DNA from: Gordius sp. MW1
Taxonomy: Eukaryota > Nematomorpha > Gordioida > Gordea > Gordiidae
Direction: 5' to 3'
Assembly (NCBI GenBank): GCA_964036665.1
Contig: OZ038533.1
Location: 1,255,001 to 1,319,000 of the forward strand
Length of the DNA: 64,000 nucleotides
A program made the translations under genes and the position numbers. Positions 15,688-27,639 of the stretch are shown piece by piece. A model generated the notes under the pieces. That model did no database searches. It was not told where the DNA came from and saw nothing but the letters and a program-made list of their open reading frames with translations. Each line of letters starts with the position of its first letter. Within the stretch, counting starts at the first letter, position 1.

Positions 15688-18429
15688 TCTTCGTTTTAAA
15701 AGGATTTGATAACGGAGTTAGTTGGTTAATTTTGTGAAAAATTTGGGGGTGTGTGATTTAATTCCGAAAATTCATTATATATAAACGACAGGGAGATAAG
15801 GATAATTTGGTAATATTGCGTCATTTTGGAGGTGTGTTATTTAAAAATGCTATATTATTAACCCCGAAGCCTATTTATGAAGATTGTATAGAGCAAATAA
15901 TAAGCTATAATCTCAATGACGTATTCTAATGTCGACGTGGTGTCAATTTAAAATATAATAGCACTTCTCAGCAGGTTACCACAATGTTATAAAATTTAGT
16001 TACTAAAATATTCTTGAACTAAGAAATAATAATTTACGTGCAATTCGCTTTTAAATGAGTTTTGACATTTGTATCTTTTATTATTTATAAGTGAGGTTGG
16101 TATGTTTACATAACCTTGTACGTAGCGGATATAAGTTTATTTTAAACTTAAATTCGGAGAATATTTTACAAAAATACCTTCATAATAGGAAAGTATTATT
16201 TAAGAAAAAATAATATTGTTATAAAAATAAAATATAGCGCCCCTCGTTATTGTTTTAACCTTAAGAAAGTAATTAATTGAAAAAACCTATATTAATGCCG
16301 AAATGTACAAGAAAATCATATAAAACTTAAGATTAGAATATAAAGTATTATTAAAATCTACAAGATTCATTATTATCACGCGGGAAATTCATACCTGTCA
16401 TAGTGAAAATGATATTTTATCAAGGATCCCCCTATTAATAAATATCAGGCCATTATTAGTGGTAAGTAAATATTTTCCAAATATTACATATTTTCACCTT
16501 GATTTGGCAGCCATTTTAAAGTATCTACAATTAGATTTATAGAAATAATTTTGTTAAAATTTGAAAAGTTCTTAAGAAGGGGGACGGGGAACTGCCCCTT
16601 CTTTCAAAACCCCAGCAAGTATTTTAAACAAATATGACAAATTTGAGGTAATATTTACCCATGTGGATTATATTTATGATACCTTTGACTCTAATTTTTC
16701 TATATTTATATCTTATCCATTTTTATATTAATTGCTATGCAATTTATTTTATACCTGTTTTTATAATGCTTATAAATTCAAATTAAATTTAATATTTGAA
16801 AAAAAATTATTTGTAATTTATTTGCGTCCATAATTAATAATATAATTGAATATATGTTACAAAAAAAATTTATTTTGATTGGTTTATTATAAGTTATATA
16901 CAATATAAAAATAAATTATACTACAGTTTTACTTAATTTAAAAGCTTTTTTAAGTTAGGACTTTAAAAATAAAAAATAGTGTTTTTTCAATAGATCTGTG
17001 GATTTAAACTTAAAAATTATTGTTTATCGTTCCTTTAAAAGAATAAATTATTTTTTACTCATTTTACTCCTTTCATTACTATACAGTACACACACTGAGT
17101 GTCATATAATATACAGCCTTAGGTAATTTTCGGGAAACGGATAGAGCCATAGCTATAATTTCATGTTTCAATGATACAACATGAAAAAGTAAAAAGGGCT
17201 CATATTACCCCAGGGCAATAATTTTGCTACTAAGCGTGGTATGATAGAATTGGCATACAAACAAACCTTTATTTCCTATCAACATATGAAAGAGTTTTAT
17301 GAATCTATAATTTTGTATAATATTCCTTAAAATTATTTTTTGCAAACATGGTGGTTTTTTGAATAATCGCTTCTCTGCCAAACTAACTATTATTTTTTAT
17401 CCGTCCTTAATTCTTATCTTATTAGTTAATAGTTGACATTTTGACTTATAAAGACAGTTAACTACTTTTACAGCTGTTTTAAATTGATAAAAGTTTCCAA
17501 ATATTGCGTAATAATTTTAAATTCTTAGTGAAGTCAACCTAATTTAGTAGCAATAATTAAATTAGATGTACATCTGGTATCTAGTTTAATTAAATGATAA
17601 AATGCGATATCTTGTATACAATTTTAATATTGTTACAGTAAATATATGATATATAGTAAATAGCAAAATTTATTTTTTGGATATGGAGTAACCTGAAGAT
17701 ATCAATAGAAGTTAGTGTTGCGCTGATGGAAATAATTAATTACCTTAATTAATTTGAAATTTACCTTTAGATAATAATTTACTTAATATAAGGTTAGAAT
17801 ATAATCGCCAGTAGCCCATGTTTTAAATGGAAAGGATTTTTAGTTTTTTATTAGTTCTGTAAAAAACTATCTCTATATTTAAGATAAGAGAGAAAGATGC
17901 TAATATAAGCCAAATTATAGTTATAAAGATAATTAATAATTTAATTTTTTAAGCCTCTAACAAGCTTATTTAAACTTACCTTAGATTCCTTGTTTTTTAA
18001 TGCGAGTGCTAATAGCTGGAGAGAAGGGCATCAGTTGAGATTGATGATCAATTTCAACTAAGAATTAATAATGCTCGCGGTTTGGTAAATTCATTTTCAA
18101 TGTCTATTTTCAGCTAATCATGACATAGCCACTTTATTAAAGCAAATAGAGTGGGCAGCATCGGCAAAGTTAAAATCATAAATTCAGGCCTGCGGATTGT
18201 CTATAAATGTGCCAGACATATGATGTTTTTGATTAAAATATAGTAGCCGAACTTAACGGCCTTTAAGATAACCAAACGGGCCCGGGCCGGACCCAGCTCT
18301 AGGCCGATTCCTGCCTGTAAAAATATTTAAATAATTTTGTCATTCTTAAACTTTAATGGATAATAAATGGTAAGTTTTTAATAAGGCTCATTAAATTTTA
18401 TAGATGTTTAATTTTTACAATAATGATTT
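15688..18429. other. Intergenic, no gene seen
   Basis: About 2.7 kb of very AT-rich DNA upstream of the transporter gene. At 18280-18300 there is a short GGGCCCGGGCC stretch resembling the ends of the GC-rich hAT elements described elsewhere. I see no coding region. Confidence 0.45.
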
Positions 18430-19825
18430 AAACATTAATTTTTCCTCATCCTTTATTTCGCCCACGTAGGGAAAGATCGCCTCGGGTCCGAACGAAATCA
18501 TGGAGGCTATGGGCATGATCTGAAGAACAAAGAGGGGGATAAATTTCTCCGAGTATCCCAAGCATACGACATGGCGATCGTTAACACCTATTTTCAAAAA
18601 CGCGAAGTTCATATTGTGACTTATAGAGTTGGGAAGTATTTTAGGCAAATTAAAGAAGGCGAAAAGATTTATGGAGAATTAAAAAATGCAAAGTAAAAAC
18701 GGTAGAAGAAATCGCCAGGCAACATCGCCGACTTCTAATGGATCTTGAAAGAAATTTTCCCAAAGAAAAAGGGTTTATGAACCTCGAATTCGATATGAAA
18801 CGCTAAAGTTTAAGTCGACAAACGATAAATATCATCGAAAGGCTCTTCACTCTGGGGTGCAAGGAAGTTGAAAGGGACGTAGACGACGATTGGGAGACGC
18901 TATCTAAGGACATAAAGGAAACAGCGATTCGTGTTCTAGGACAGACCAAAGGAGGCAAAGCTATGAATAGGGAACTATGGTGGTGGGATCCATCGGTTTG
19001 GGATTTTGTCGAAAGAAAGAAAAATATATAGACGGTGGCATAAATCAAAAAAGTCATAGGATTATCAAGAGTATAGGGACGCAAAGAGGGCCGCAAAAAA
19101 GGCCGTTGCAAAAGCGAAGAATGGCGCCTACACCGAGATGGCAAACAACTGGACCATAAATGGCATCAGGCCTATATACATATTGGTCAAGATAGGGGAG
19201 AAGAAATACCGCGATGTCGAAGTGCTCAAAATAGTTAAAAACGATAAGGGCCAAACCTTATTCAAACATAAGGAAGTGATGGAAAGGATACTTCAAGGAA
19301 CCTATTAATATTGCAACAAAGATTCCCTTCCCGATATTGAGCCAAACATAAGTATGGTCTAACTCTTTCAGGAGGATCAAGTTAAATTTATCGACTTGGA
19401 GAAAGCTTTGACACGATCCCTCGCGATTAAATATGGTGGTGCTTGATAAAACAAAATATCTCTAGCGCATATACACGGCTTTTGAAAAATATTTAAAAAG
19501 CCTCAAATTCGTGCGTTAGGACGACATTGCCTTACCGGTTTGAAATAGGATTACATCAAAGATCTGCTTTAAGTCCCTTTTTATTCAATAAAATTATGAC
19601 ACAATAACGAGAGACATTCATATGCCATCGCTATGGTGTAGTATGCTATATGCCGATGATATATTACTATCAATACTATACGAAGAGACAAAACAAAGGG
19701 AAAAATATTAGAAGAAGATAAAAAGTGGTCAAAGCGCTTAGCATATAGTTTAAAGGTTAGCGATCGAAAAACAGTATACATTGAGATGAACATTACAGGC
19801 ACCACATCGTTAGATATTTAAAGTA
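18430..19825 (+). pseudogene. RTE-like non-LTR retrotransposon, decayed
   Basis: Reading across frames on the plus strand shows fragments of an apurinic endonuclease-reverse transcriptase protein. These include AYDMAIVNTYFQKREVH (end of the endonuclease domain), an AKRAAKKAVAKAKN linker, KIVKNDKGQTL, GLHQRSALSPFLF and the catalytic LYADDILLS at about 19646-19675, with KVSDRKTVY after it. The order matches RTE-type elements. Many stops and frameshifts show it is dead. It is related to the copies at 45154-47937 and 51268-51558. Confidence 0.75.
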
Positions 19826-19829
19826 CCTC

Positions 19830-20372
19830 CAAAAAATGGCAAAAAAAAACACTGAAAGAATTTAAAAAACTTAGCATTTTTATCAAAAAACTAAAAGAAT
19901 CGGCAATTAAATAAAAAAACTTTAGCACACTAAAACTTGGCAGACACCCATCGTTAGTTGACGGTTTAAAGCCCCTCCCCCCCCCCCCTAAAAATGATAA
20001 CACAAAAATAAGGCAGAAAGAATTTTAAAAAAACTTAGCATTTAATTCAAAAAACTAAAAAAAAAATCAGCAATTAAATAGAAAAAACTTTAGCAAACTA
20101 ATTATACCTTAGCAAAAGAATGTTAAAATTTAAAATTGATGGCAAAAAATACCCATAAATTGCATAGCAATTAAAAATATTACTAAAAATCAAACTTTGC
20201 ATTAAAATCAATAAACCAAAAATAAACCTAATGAAATAAAATTAAATAAAAAAAAACCCTTAAAAACTGCGAATAAATTAAAAAATCTACAAACGAATAA
20301 AAAAGCTTAACAATGCCGCATATATACCTAATATACTTAAAATATATATTTCAAGTTATAGCATATTAACCT
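19830..20372. other. A-rich stretch without genes
   Basis: Poly-A-rich DNA with repeated AAAAAACTTAGCA-like phrases (about 19864-20110) and a C-run at 19976-19988. It may be old transposon debris. Confidence 0.35.
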
Positions 20373-20379
20373 AGCATGG

Positions 20380-21527
20380 AGACCTGCAAAATCGATTTTT
20401 TTAAGGCCCGGCCCGGCCCGGGCCCGGAATTAAAATGAGAAAATAGGCCCGGCCCGGGCCCGTATTTTAGCATTTTTAAAAACAAGGCCCGAGCCCGGCC
20501 CGGGGCCGGCCCGGAATTTTAGTAATTGCAGAAACTTAATCAAACTTAATTTTGGTAAAAAATTTTATTAAATAATAAAACGCACATAAAAAAAATTATA
20601 AATTGATGTAAAACTATTTTGAAGCAAAAAAACACATGCATCAAAAATTTCCGTGTTTTAGATTTGTTCTCCGCTCTTCATAAATACTGCCAGCTGACGA
20701 AAAACACCTCTCACTCGAGGCCAAATCAGGTGTCGAAAAAATCTTACAAACAAGAGGGCAAAGCGCTAGAAATGCCCACTGCGGTCTTTCGACCAATCCG
20801 ATAATTTTGTTTTTTTCTCGTTGATCTTTAACTTTGTGTGGGTGTCGACTTCATTTTCCTCTACCTCTTTCTTCATAGAAGATGTATCATGCCATATACA
20901 TTCTACAAAATTGGGCTATTGAGGATATGAGTTCTTTTTTGATTTTTGCAGGATTTGTAAGTTTTGCTAAAAGTGGCTTGCATAGGTAATTGTCCAATTT
21001 TTATTTTCCTGGACTTCTTTACAGCATTTATGTTTTTGGAGATGGGTGTTCCATATTAAGCATTATCAAAACTAACATAAATATTGCCTGATGAGCAGGA
21101 ATTATACAATAACACATTCCTGCAAATCTTACAAAAAGCAAAATTTATTTTCTTATAATCTTTTCCATACTTCACTCTTTTCTCTAAGATTTTATTTTAC
21201 TTTATAAAATTTTTTCTGAATATTTTCAGCTATTAGCAGTAATTTTTTTTGTTCCATACTTAATTGTTTGTATATTAGAATAAGCGCGAAATGAATAAAT
21301 GAGTGTTTAACAGATTCAATAACTTGTAATTAATTTTTTGAAATATTATAGATTGTTTTAAACAGAATAAAAGACTACTTAGACTCTTTTAAATTATTCC
21401 GGGCCGGGCCTATAATTTATAAATTAGGCCCGGCCCGGAATTTTAAAGCCTAAAAATTTAAGGCCCGAGCCCGGCCCGGGCCCGGGCTTTTCCGGGCCGG
21501 GCCTCGGGCCGCCCGTGCAGGTCTCTA
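20380..21527 (-). mobile_element. hAT transposon with GC-rich GGCCCGGCCC subterminal blocks
   Basis: The ends share the inverted phrase GAGACCTGCA / TGCAGGTCTCTA. They are flanked by AGCATGG at 20373-20379 and AGCATGGC at 21528-21535, close to an 8-bp target duplication. Inside each end are dense GGCCCGGCCCGGGCCCG blocks (20405-20520 and 21400-21515), in strong contrast with the AT-rich surroundings. The interior encodes a hAT transposase remnant on the minus strand. Confidence 0.75.
20641..20813 (-). pseudogene. hAT transposase C-terminal (dimerisation) domain
   Basis: On the minus strand the frame reads GLVERPQWAFLALCPLVCKI, then STPDLASSERCFSSAG and EERRTNLKHGNF before a TGA at 20643-20641. 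This matches the end of hAT transposases, where ..P.S.ASSER.FS.AG....RR..L forms the dimerisation core. Upstream the frame continues weakly and the catalytic domain is not recognisable, so this is a fragment. Confidence 0.8.
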
Positions 21528-21829
21528 AGCATGGCTTGCTACACACGCTATACTATGCTTTATAAGGTTCACGGCTATCTGCTACCAATAGCATAATTTT
21601 TTTTGTCAGTTTATAGTTTATTTGTTAAAAATAGCCAGCTATGGGCATTGAATTTGATATTTAAAATATATTGTAAAATAAATTTAATAACTTGTTCGAA
21701 GTGGTTTCAAATGTCTGAATGAAAAAAGGTATTTGAAGAGCGAAAATAGTGCAGAATTTATGAATTATAAAAATAGTTTTTCATTATATAAAAAGCGTGA
21801 TGTGAAGGCAGACACCTTAAGAAATCTAA

Positions 21830-22330
21830 TTTTGAGTTTAAAGTAGAGAGATTATATAATAATTTGCGAGTCCAACTTTACCTCCTATGGGCGATTAGAG
21901 ATGGCACATCGCGTCTTTTTTGATTGCTAAAAAAGGGAGTTTTAATATTAAAATTGGTTCGTAATCTTTTATAATTTTAATAGCTTTAAAAACTTTGCGA
22001 GGGACCACAAATGGTGCCATCGTCCAAGTACCCTCTATTTAATGTTAGGTCGCATTCGTGCGATATTTTTTCAATTAATCTTTAAATACCTGAGCAAAAT
22101 CATGGCGGACCCATTGGGTCGCCTTTTTGGATGCCCTCAGATGAATTTATTTTAAAATTCTCAAATCTTCAAAAGGATGTTGGGCCATAACTCAATAGAA
22201 TGTAGTTATAAAACTCTGGAGAATTCTTAGAACTTGTCTGCGAATGCATTATAAGCGTTGGCAAAGTCTAATTTAGCCATGCAATGATCCGATGGTATGG
22301 CTTCGAGGGGCCTAGCGGCTTGTCAACGGC
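21830..22330 (-). pseudogene. Non-LTR reverse transcriptase fragment
   Basis: Three reverse transcriptase motifs appear in order on the minus strand, in shifting frames: KLDFANAYNAF (about 22280-22236), SSEGIQKGDPMGPP (about 22143-22100) and GYLDDGTICGP (about 22036-22000). The variant QKGDPMGP and the YLDDGT catalytic motif resemble the group of invertebrate elements whose C-terminal tail is at 2-508. It is broken by several frameshifts. The Ty3/gypsy element at 22429 begins just upstream of it. Confidence 0.7.
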
Positions 22331-22428
22331 TTCGCTGTCGTAAATTTAGATTTTTAACAAAGCCCAGGTGGATCTATAACATGGTTGGGCAATGCGGGCT
22401 TAATGAGATATTTTTTATAGATTACTAT

Positions 22429-22946
22429 TGTGGTAGTTAGGTAGTTTTTACTTCATTTGGTTACTGCGGCAGTCGTAGTTAGGTGGTTAATTCTGTGAGC
22501 TAGCCTATGCTAATGAGATAGCGTCGGGAAAGAAATGTATTTTGTTATGTGAATAGACGTGCACTAATTAGAAGCAGGCGTCGAACGGTCGGCATCCCTC
22601 ATGGGCTCATTCAAATTAAGAGGCGCATCGACTAGGTTATAAGGCTGGATTTTACGCTGCATTTTAATCATATATTTATTTTTGTCTCTGGGTAGTAACC
22701 GCTATTGACCATCGAGAGCCCAAGATCCCGCGAACCAATTTCTCCACGTAGACAACACCCGTTAGAGTCAATTAGTTTCAGGGCGATTTACTCAAGACCA
22801 TCGTGCAACCCATATAACATTATTACTCAATCGATATTTTATTTGTCTTAATTATAACCCACGTTTGTCCGATATTATTTATACTAGTTATTGATACCAA
22901 TAAAAGGTTGTCTTCTGGATATTACAGTGAATTTGGGGTTATAAAA
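22429..22946 (+). repeat. 5' LTR of element A
   Basis: 518 bp, starting TGTGGTAG and ending GGTTATAAAA. It contains AATAAA at about 22899-22904. Related copies are at 30277-30794 and, inverted, 35380-35897. Confidence 0.9.
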
Positions 22947-23422
22947 TTGGTAGCACGAGGCTGAGAAGATATACCCACGCATAGAGGCGGATAACGGGAT
23001 TTCTTTTAAAGATCTCAACCTTCAATCCCGATACACAGAACTCAAGGCACTAGACCTTGGATTGTTCGTACAAAACAAAAGAAAAAGGACAACGTAAGTT
23101 TTTAATTTTTATTTTTAATAATGGAAAAATCTTTATTAGTTATTATAATATTAATATTAATTTTTATTATGAGTCTGTATAGTCCTGCATTTAGGTGGAC
23201 ATTAATTAAATTATTGATGTCAACGCTGTAAATTTAATTTCTTTTTCGATCACGTATCTTATTTTTATAATCGTGTTGGATATATTCCTTCATTTGGTTA
23301 AACATTAATTAAATTGTTCAGTTCACGCTAAAAAATTTGATTTCTTTCACTGATCTTAGTTTTGTTATCATGTTTGGGCCGAAAGCTTCATTTAATTTTA
23401 TTAATTTTGTCGTAAGTGAAAA
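22947..23422 (+). other. Leader of element A: primer-binding site, open stretch, hydrophobic mini-ORF
   Basis: The primer-binding site is TTGGTAGCACGAGG at 22947-22960, shared with the element near 34661-34675. A frame without ATG is open from about 22953 to a stop at the GTAAGT of 23094-23099. An ATG at 23123 opens a hydrophobic peptide (MEKSLLVII...) that resembles the intact 37-aa peptide of element B in position and composition but appears frameshifted. Confidence 0.5.
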
Positions 23423-23423
23423 A

Positions 23424-23751
23424 ATGTTTTTGATAGTTTTAGTGCTGATTATAATTGTAATATTTTTGATAATTAAATTGCAGCGCGTATTTAAAGGTTT
23501 ACAGAGTTAAGTCCTCGGTCCCGCGTTGCTTCAATTGCGATAGATTAGGGCACATCAGGCGCAACTGTAATGTAGGCCGTAACTTTGAAAATAACAGGGC
23601 GCATTTTAGATATAGATCTCAGTCGCGTGAACCTTATAATATTTATGGGAATAGACAGTTTTATAATGATAACCAGGTTATTCCGGGTAATTTAGAGAAT
23701 AGGGCCACGCAGGAAAATTCTGTTAATCCTGGGCCGCGTAACTTTAATTGA
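23424..23751 (+). pseudogene. Transmembrane-CCHC frame of element A (frameshifted)
   Basis: ATG 23424 opens a 28-residue hydrophobic peptide (MFLIVLVLIIIVIFLI, then KLQRVFKG) ending at TAA 23510. One base out of frame the sequence continues with RVKSSVPRCFNCDRLGHIRRNC, a perfect CX2CX4HX4C zinc knuckle starting at 23527, then an Asn/Arg/Tyr-rich stretch to TGA 23749-23751. In the related frames at 9949 and 43541 the membrane segment and knuckle are fused, so a one-base change probably split this copy. There is no capsid domain, and only about 600 nt separate the LTR from the knuckle, leaving little room for one. Protease continues in the same frame after the TGA. Confidence 0.7.
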
Positions 23752-24220
23752 TGCTCGATTGACGCGGACAACACTAATATTGTTTATATTAATTTTTTTA
23801 ATTCTTCACAAACTCCGGTGGTTAATTTAAATATTGAAGGAATGCAAATAAATTTTTTAGTAGATCTGGGGCTTCTATTTCTGTGATAAGTCAATGTAAT
23901 TTTTTAAAATTTTTACCTTTTAAAACTATCAATAAAAGTCATGTTTTAGTAAAACAGTTAGACGGGTCGAATCTCAAAATTTTGGGGAGTACGAAAGTTC
24001 GAGTATGTGCAGGCGAGGAAGTTTTGAAATTAGAGTTATTCGTTATCGATGAGAAGATAGATAATATTATGGGATGGAATTGGATTAAATTGATTGGGTC
24101 TCTAGTTAATTGGTGGGGCATTTGTAAAGATTCCACGTATAATAGAAAGATCAATTGTTTAATCAATAATGCTGATGACCATGCAACACCCGGTTCCAAG
24201 GTAGCATCTATGCCAAATCC
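23752..24220 (+). pseudogene. Aspartic protease region of element A
   Basis: The frame continues from TGA 23749 with ADNTNIVYINFFNSSQ and NLNIEGMQINFLVD. The active-site triad that should read Asp-Ser-Gly is broken by a one-base deletion near 23866. The remainder runs on in the next frame from 23883 (MISQCNFLKF...) with a typical retropepsin second half, FVIDEKIDNIMGWNWI. A further one-base shift near 24215 separates it from the reverse transcriptase. All three breaks would inactivate this copy. Confidence 0.7.
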
Positions 24221-26593
24221 TTGGTTGTTATTAATGAGGCAATGGATGATCCAACCTCGGTTTCAGGGGCAAGGGTTTTTGTTGATAAGCCTACGACCTC
24301 TGGTTGGGTTGATTGTGATGGTCAGTACGTCGGGAGACTGTGGCATTTTAACATTGATAAGAATAAAGCTGAATTTTTGGAGATGTTTCGAGATCAATTA
24401 GGATGTTTAAGCGATAACGTGTTTTCAATTAAGGTTCACTCAGATGCAATTCCTCGTTTTTGTCCTGCCCGTCGAATCCCGTTCATGTGGATTGAAAAGG
24501 TCAATAAAGTTATAGATAGTTGGTTAAAGGATAATGTGATTGAACCAATAGAGTATTCGAAGTGGGCTACCCCTTTAGTACCCGTTAAGAAAAATGACGG
24601 TAGCATAAGGGTTTGTGCCGACTACAGAATAACTATTAATAAACATGTGATAGAGGTTAAATACCCCTTACCCAGAATAGAGATGGTCTTAGCTAATTTG
24701 AAAGGTTCTACATTCTTTTCAAAGATTGACCTTAGGAATGCATACCTTCAGTTACGTGTAGATGATAAGACGTCTAAAATTTTAACAATAAACACCGATA
24801 GAGGTTTGTTTGCTTTTAAACGATTACCTTTTGGTTTAAGTGTGTCAGCGCCGATTTTTCAACGAGCAATGTCTTCTATTTTTAATAATTTAGATGGCAT
24901 ATTTTTCTATTTAGATGACATTTTGGTTACGGGTTCAACGCAAGCCGAGCATGACTCACGACTAGTTAATGTTTTATCTTTAATCAAGAGTAAAAATTTA
25001 CGTGTTTCAGCGGATAAATGCATTTTTTGTGCAACTGAAATAACTTATTTGGGTCATATATTAGCCGATGGCTGGGTAAGACCTAATTCAATTAAAATTG
25101 AAGCTATAAAAAATATGCAGAAGCCTAATAATGAAAAGGAGTTGTTTTCATTTTTAGGGCTTATGAATTATTATAGCAGATTTATTGATAATTACACGAA
25201 GTTTTCGGGTCCCCTATACGAATTAACAAAATATAATGTTTTGTTTAAATGGGAAGATAAAGAAGATCAATGTTTTAATTATTTAAAAGATATTTTGTTA
25301 AAAGATTCCATCTTAAAATGTTTTGATCCGGTTAAAGAGCACATCTTAAATGTTGATGCATCCAACACGGGTATAGGAGGAGCTTTATGTCAGGTCGAGG
25401 ATGGAGTAGAACATCCTGTAATTTACTTTTCGCGTAAACTTAATGGGGCAGAACGCAATTACTCGGTGATTAAAAATGAAGCGCTTGCTATAACTTTTGG
25501 GTTAAAACGATGTAGGGAATATTTAATTGGCAAAATCTTTACAGTTTTTACCGATCACAAGCCTTTAATCAATTTGTTTCAAAAAATTAATACTGAATAC
25601 TTGATGTCCTCACGTTTGCAAAGGTGGTTAATAATACTGGGTAATTTTTCATTAACATTAAAATATCGTAAAGGTAAGAATAATTGTTTAGCAGACGTTT
25701 TATCGCGTATGAGTGGTAATAACGAGAAGGCTGACAACGATATTGGGACCACGCAGACTAGTGACCATTACATTAAGGTATTAAAAATTGTTGAATTCAA
25801 CGCCATAGTTAAGAGCTCAGAGACTGACCCCGATTTTATTAAAATAAAAGATGTTTTATTGGGTAATGAGGATAGTCAGTCGGTACCTTTAGCTTTTAAG
25901 CATGTGCTTAACGAGCTTTATTTGGAGGATAACGTAATTAAACGTAGCGAAAGAGTTGTCATACCTGCCGAGCTACGTGAGGATGTTTTAAAGGTACTTC
26001 ACGAAGGGCATACAGGTATTACAAAGATGAAAGACATAGCTAGAAGGTATGTCTGGTGGCCTAAAATGACGAAAGGTATTGAAAGACAGGTTCGACAATG
26101 TGAATGGTGCAAGGCAAAGACGGCCATGCCTCGCAAAGACAAAGCGGCGAGATGGACACGTCCTAGTGGTCCTTGGGATCGCATACACATTGATTTTTTC
26201 GAACTTGAGAAAAAACGCTATATTTTAATTGTAGATGCTTTTTCGGGTTGGACTGAATTTAGAAAGGTTTTTAATATATCCACCCTGGTAACAATTAATT
26301 TTTTAAAGGATTTAATTAGTTCGTATGGTTTTCCAAGGTGCGTAGTAACCGATAACGGCAGAGCATTTACTAGCGCCGATTTTTGTGAACAGTGGAAAAT
26401 AAGACATGTATTTACACCACCATATCATCCAAGTTCTAATGGACAGGTTGAGAGATATGTAGGTATAGTTAAAAAATGGATTAGGTTATCTCAGTCTGGT
26501 AAGGACGGTACCTGGCTATATAAATTATATCATAACATGTCTCCCAGGTATCCAGATCGATTACCAGTAGGCGAGGAGTTTCTTAATCGTTAA
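24221..26593 (+). CDS. Pol of element A: reverse transcriptase, RNase H, integrase
   Basis: A 790-codon open frame. Reverse transcriptase occupies about residues 70-260, with ATPLVPVKKNDGS, KIDLRNAYLQL, LPFGLSVSAPIF and the catalytic FFYLDDILV. RNase H follows with LNVDASNTGIGGAL, an active-site Glu in IKNEALA, and TDHKPL. Integrase has an HHCC zinc domain (HEGHTGITKMKDIARRYVWW ... CEWCKAK) and a D,D-35-E core (HIDFFEL, VVTDNGRAFTSADF, HPSSNGQVERYVG). This order (RT-RH-IN) is that of Ty3/gypsy. The stop at 26591-26593 is a nonsense change because the same frame continues with recognisable integrase C-terminal sequence toward the Helitron insertion. The start is not a real initiation site; pol would be made as a fusion. 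Confidence 0.92.
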   Translation: MVVINEAMDDPTSVSGARVFVDKPTTSGWVDCDGQYVGRLWHFNIDKNKAEFLEMFRDQLGCLSDNVFSIKVHSDAIPRFCPARRIPFMWIEKVNKVIDSWLKDNVIEPIEYSKWATPLVPVKKNDGSIRVCADYRITINKHVIEVKYPLPRIEMVLANLKGSTFFSKIDLRNAYLQLRVDDKTSKILTINTDRGLFAFKRLPFGLSVSAPIFQRAMSSIFNNLDGIFFYLDDILVTGSTQAEHDSRLVNVLSLIKSKNLRVSADKCIFCATEITYLGHILADGWVRPNSIKIEAIKNMQKPNNEKELFSFLGLMNYYSRFIDNYTKFSGPLYELTKYNVLFKWEDKEDQCFNYLKDILLKDSILKCFDPVKEHILNVDASNTGIGGALCQVEDGVEHPVIYFSRKLNGAERNYSVIKNEALAITFGLKRCREYLIGKIFTVFTDHKPLINLFQKINTEYLMSSRLQRWLIILGNFSLTLKYRKGKNNCLADVLSRMSGNNEKADNDIGTTQTSDHYIKVLKIVEFNAIVKSSETDPDFIKIKDVLLGNEDSQSVPLAFKHVLNELYLEDNVIKRSERVVIPAELREDVLKVLHEGHTGITKMKDIARRYVWWPKMTKGIERQVRQCEWCKAKTAMPRKDKAARWTRPSGPWDRIHIDFFELEKKRYILIVDAFSGWTEFRKVFNISTLVTINFLKDLISSYGFPRCVVTDNGRAFTSADFCEQWKIRHVFTPPYHPSSNGQVERYVGIVKKWIRLSQSGKDGTWLYKLYHNMSPRYPDRLPVGEEFLNR

Positions 26594-27639
26594 TTAAGAT
26601 ATCCGCCTGATTTTTTATTAGAATTAGATAATGATAATAATACTTTAACGACTATCCCTCGTTTTAAATTAAATCAGCTAGTATGGTCACGTAACTATGC
26701 AGGTGAACCCATGTGGGTGGCACATTGATCATATTGGTAATCTATATATATAAAAATCTAAGTCCCTTTTTTTTGAACGCTAATAACTTTTAGAGTTCTC
26801 AACCGATTGCCACCAAATTTGGCCAGATTATTGCCTTAGCATTATAGATGGTTTATAGATACTTTTTATCAACCTGCGACAGCTGGAACCCTGTTTTTTG
26901 GTAGTCTATACCACCATCTAGCGGATTATTTATACTATGTTTTTATACTTATTTATTGATATGGTGCTACTAAATACCTTAAACTTTTTTCCACAATTGC
27001 TTTGTCATTTGTGTCTCAATTTTTTACTCAACTACGCTCGTTATTTTTACAATATATAAATCTGTAACAAATAAATATTCTCGATACCGTAAAACATCAC
27101 CATTTTCTTAAATAAATATAACAAGCGCTTTTAGAAACATTCCCACGTTTCGTGCTTTTTTGCTATTTTTAGGAAGTGCGGTTATTAATATTAAAAGTAC
27201 AAAAAGATTACTTTAACGGTAAGTTGATAAATGCAGACAATGGTTAAGCGACAAACTTGAAATGCAGTTATATGATTATTCATACAGAATAATGCCGCCA
27301 ATCATTCCATCAATGTAATATGTGAGCCACAATTGAATCGGAACGTCTGCTCTACATTAGTTAGATTACGGGCAGTGATGGGTATCCTTTATAAAAAATA
27401 AGATCAACAGAGGATGGTGGTAGCGTGGTAACCATTCAACTGCGGAACGCAATAGTCTAGGTAGATAGCCCTTGGGTTTATGCCCCCCCCCTTAAATGAC
27501 AAAAAAAATCAATACAAAAACCCTTAAAAATTCAAAAAAAATTATTTTGCCCCCCCCCCATCCTAATTGAACTTAAACCGTTTTCGCCCCCCTTTACAAT
27601 AGGATTTTGCTTGCTGTTAATAAAGGTTAAGGAGAAGTC

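Noticed and set aside
18803-19144. Minus-strand frame of 113 codons
   Set aside because: It lies opposite the RTE-like remnant, whose motifs are on the plus strand.
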